A DNA stretch of 64,000 bases from Rhizobium nepotum 39/7 (GTDB lineage Bacteria; Pseudomonadota; Alphaproteobacteria; Rhizobiales; Rhizobiaceae): assembly GCF_000949865.1 (NCBI RefSeq), contig NZ_JWJH01000009.1, positions 148,270 to 212,269 on the forward strand. Reading direction: 5' to 3'. Below the pieces are notes generated by a model. It saw only the letters and a program-made list of their open reading frames with translations, was not told the DNA's origin and did no database searches. The position numbers and the translations under genes are program-made. Each line of letters opens with the position of its first letter. Position 1 is the first letter of the stretch. Of this stretch, positions 63,033 through 64,000 are shown piece by piece.

Positions 63033-63857
63033 ATGGCCCGCAGGACAACGACACGCGCAAAGATCGGCTTTTCCATCGCGGCATGGGCGGTGGCGCTTCT
63101 GCTGTTCTTCCCGATCCTTTATGCCTTCCTTACCTCGATCAAGACCGAGCCGGAGGCGATCTCAGGCTTCAGCCTCATTCCGTCAGGCACGCTCGAAAAC
63201 TACATCACCGTGCAGACCCAGCGTGATTACTTCAAGCCGTTCATGAACTCGGTCGTGCTGTCGCTCGGCTCGACGATCATCGCGCTGATCATCGCCATTC
63301 CCGCCGCCTGGGCCATGGCGTTCTCGCCGACCAAACGCACCAAGGATATTCTGATGTGGATGCTTTCCACGAAGATGATGCCGGCCGTTGCCGTGCTGGT
63401 GCCGATCTACCTGCTTTTCCGCAATGCCGGCCTGCTCGATACCCGCATCGGGCTCACCGTCATGCTCACCTTCATCAACCTGCCGATCGTGGTGTGGATG
63501 CTTTACACCTACTTCCGCGAAATCCCCGGTGAGATCCTTGAAGCCGCGCGCATGGACGGTGCCTCGCTCTGGAACGAGATCGTGCATGTGCTGACCCCGA
63601 TGGCGGTTCCCGGCATTGCCTCGACGCTGCTTCTGAACGTCATCCTCGCCTGGAACGAATCCTTCTGGACCATCCGGCTGACGACCACCAATGCGGCACC
63701 GCTGACGGCCTTCATCGCCTCCTTCTCCTCACCGCAGGGGCTGTTCTGGGCCAAGCTTTCGGCCGCCTCGATGATGGCGATCGCCCCCATTCTGGTCATC
63801 GGCTGGTTCTCGCAGAAACAACTCGTGCGTGGCCTCACCTTTGGCGCCGTGAAATAA
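63033..63857 (+). CDS. Polyol ABC transporter permease (SmoG/MtlG type)
   Basis: A 274-residue membrane protein with EAA loop LEAARMDGASLWNEIVHVLTPM and about six membrane segments. AAGGAG precedes the ATG. It lies 12 bases after the first permease and 12 bases before the ATPase gene. Confidence 0.92.
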   Translation: MARRTTTRAKIGFSIAAWAVALLLFFPILYAFLTSIKTEPEAISGFSLIPSGTLENYITVQTQRDYFKPFMNSVVLSLGSTIIALIIAIPAAWAMAFSPTKRTKDILMWMLSTKMMPAVAVLVPIYLLFRNAGLLDTRIGLTVMLTFINLPIVVWMLYTYFREIPGEILEAARMDGASLWNEIVHVLTPMAVPGIASTLLLNVILAWNESFWTIRLTTTNAAPLTAFIASFSSPQGLFWAKLSAASMMAIAPILVIGWFSQKQLVRGLTFGAVK

Positions 63858-63869
63858 GGAACGACAATC

Positions 63870-64000
63870 ATGGGCAGCATTTCCCTTCAGAACGTGTCCA
63901 AGCTCTTCGGCGAGGCCAAAGTCATCCCGTCGATCGATCTCGATATCCATGACGGCGAGTTCGTCGTCTTCGTCGGCCCGTCCGGCTGCGGCAAGTCGAC
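63870..64000 (+). CDS. Polyol ABC transporter ATP-binding protein (partial)
   Basis: The first 43 codons of a MalK/SmoK-type ATPase: [20 protein letters not shown], then Walker A GPSGCGKS at the window edge. AAGGA precedes the ATG. The rest lies beyond the window. It completes the importer with the binding protein at 58171 and the two permeases. Confidence 0.9.
   Translation, partial: MGSISLQNVSKLFGEAKVIPSIDLDIHDGEFVVFVGPSGCGKS

Overview
The window looks like part of a Rhizobiaceae genome, most probably the linear chromosome of an Agrobacterium of the A. tumefaciens/fabrum group. I base this on high G+C, RIME-type palindromic repeats, dense sugar-uptake operons, and the order of uronate genes (udh, kduI, kduD, kdgD, gci, gli, TRAP) and altritol/galactitol genes, which matches what I remember for strain C58. 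No database was searched, so the species is an inference. I see no rRNA, tRNA, CRISPR array, prophage or insertion sequence.

Layout. (1) 1-3745: a + strand trio coupled by ATGA overlaps (DUF2264 protein, 2-hydroxyacid dehydrogenase, TIM-barrel isomerase), facing a binding-protein/two-permease/ATPase importer (3974-8251, minus). (2) 8314-13752: a TetR regulator and a four-gene operon (two Gfo/Idh/MocA oxidoreductases, a DUF993 protein, a TIM-barrel isomerase). The importer promoter and the operon promoter carry the same operator at the same distance from a TTGACA box. (3) 13980-19017: a housekeeping/small-protein island with a cold-shock gene, ribosomal protein S21, several small unknown proteins, a candidate small RNA, an acyltransferase and an acyl carrier protein. 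(4) 19101-37073: a pectin/uronate region. An importer operon ends with GH28 and GH105 enzymes that both lack clear export signals. An AraC regulator, a TRAP transporter, the oxidative galacturonate route (Udh, Gli, Gci, KdgD), the unsaturated-uronate route (KdgF, KduI, KduD) and a GntR regulator follow. (5) 37086-46029: an M24 peptidase-like gene, a two-domain MocA/aldo-keto reductase fusion, another sugar ABC importer interrupted by a RIME element, and its AraC regulator. (6) 46026-49187: AraC, an Fsr-like MFS exporter and a LysR regulator preceded by a 15-bp perfect inverted repeat. (7) 49213-54799: a second TRAP operon with a 3-hydroxyisobutyrate-type dehydrogenase, an ABM-fold protein and a SAF-domain oxidoreductase; its substrate is unknown. 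(8) 55063-64000: LacI regulator and the D-altritol/galactitol genes (dehydrogenases, binding protein, D-tagatose kinase, D-tagatose-6-phosphate 4-epimerase, permeases, truncated ATPase).

How it works together: oligogalacturonides and uronates enter through ABC and TRAP systems. GH28 and GH105 would cut oligomers to galacturonate and unsaturated galacturonate. Galacturonate goes through Udh, Gli, Gci and KdgD towards alpha-ketoglutarate semialdehyde; the unsaturated sugar goes through KdgF, KduI and KduD to 2-keto-3-deoxygluconate. The final steps (semialdehyde dehydrogenase, KDG kinase and aldolase) are not in this window. The least explained parts are the TetR-controlled operon, the fusion enzyme operon, the second TRAP operon and the duplicated cspA-linked RNA element.
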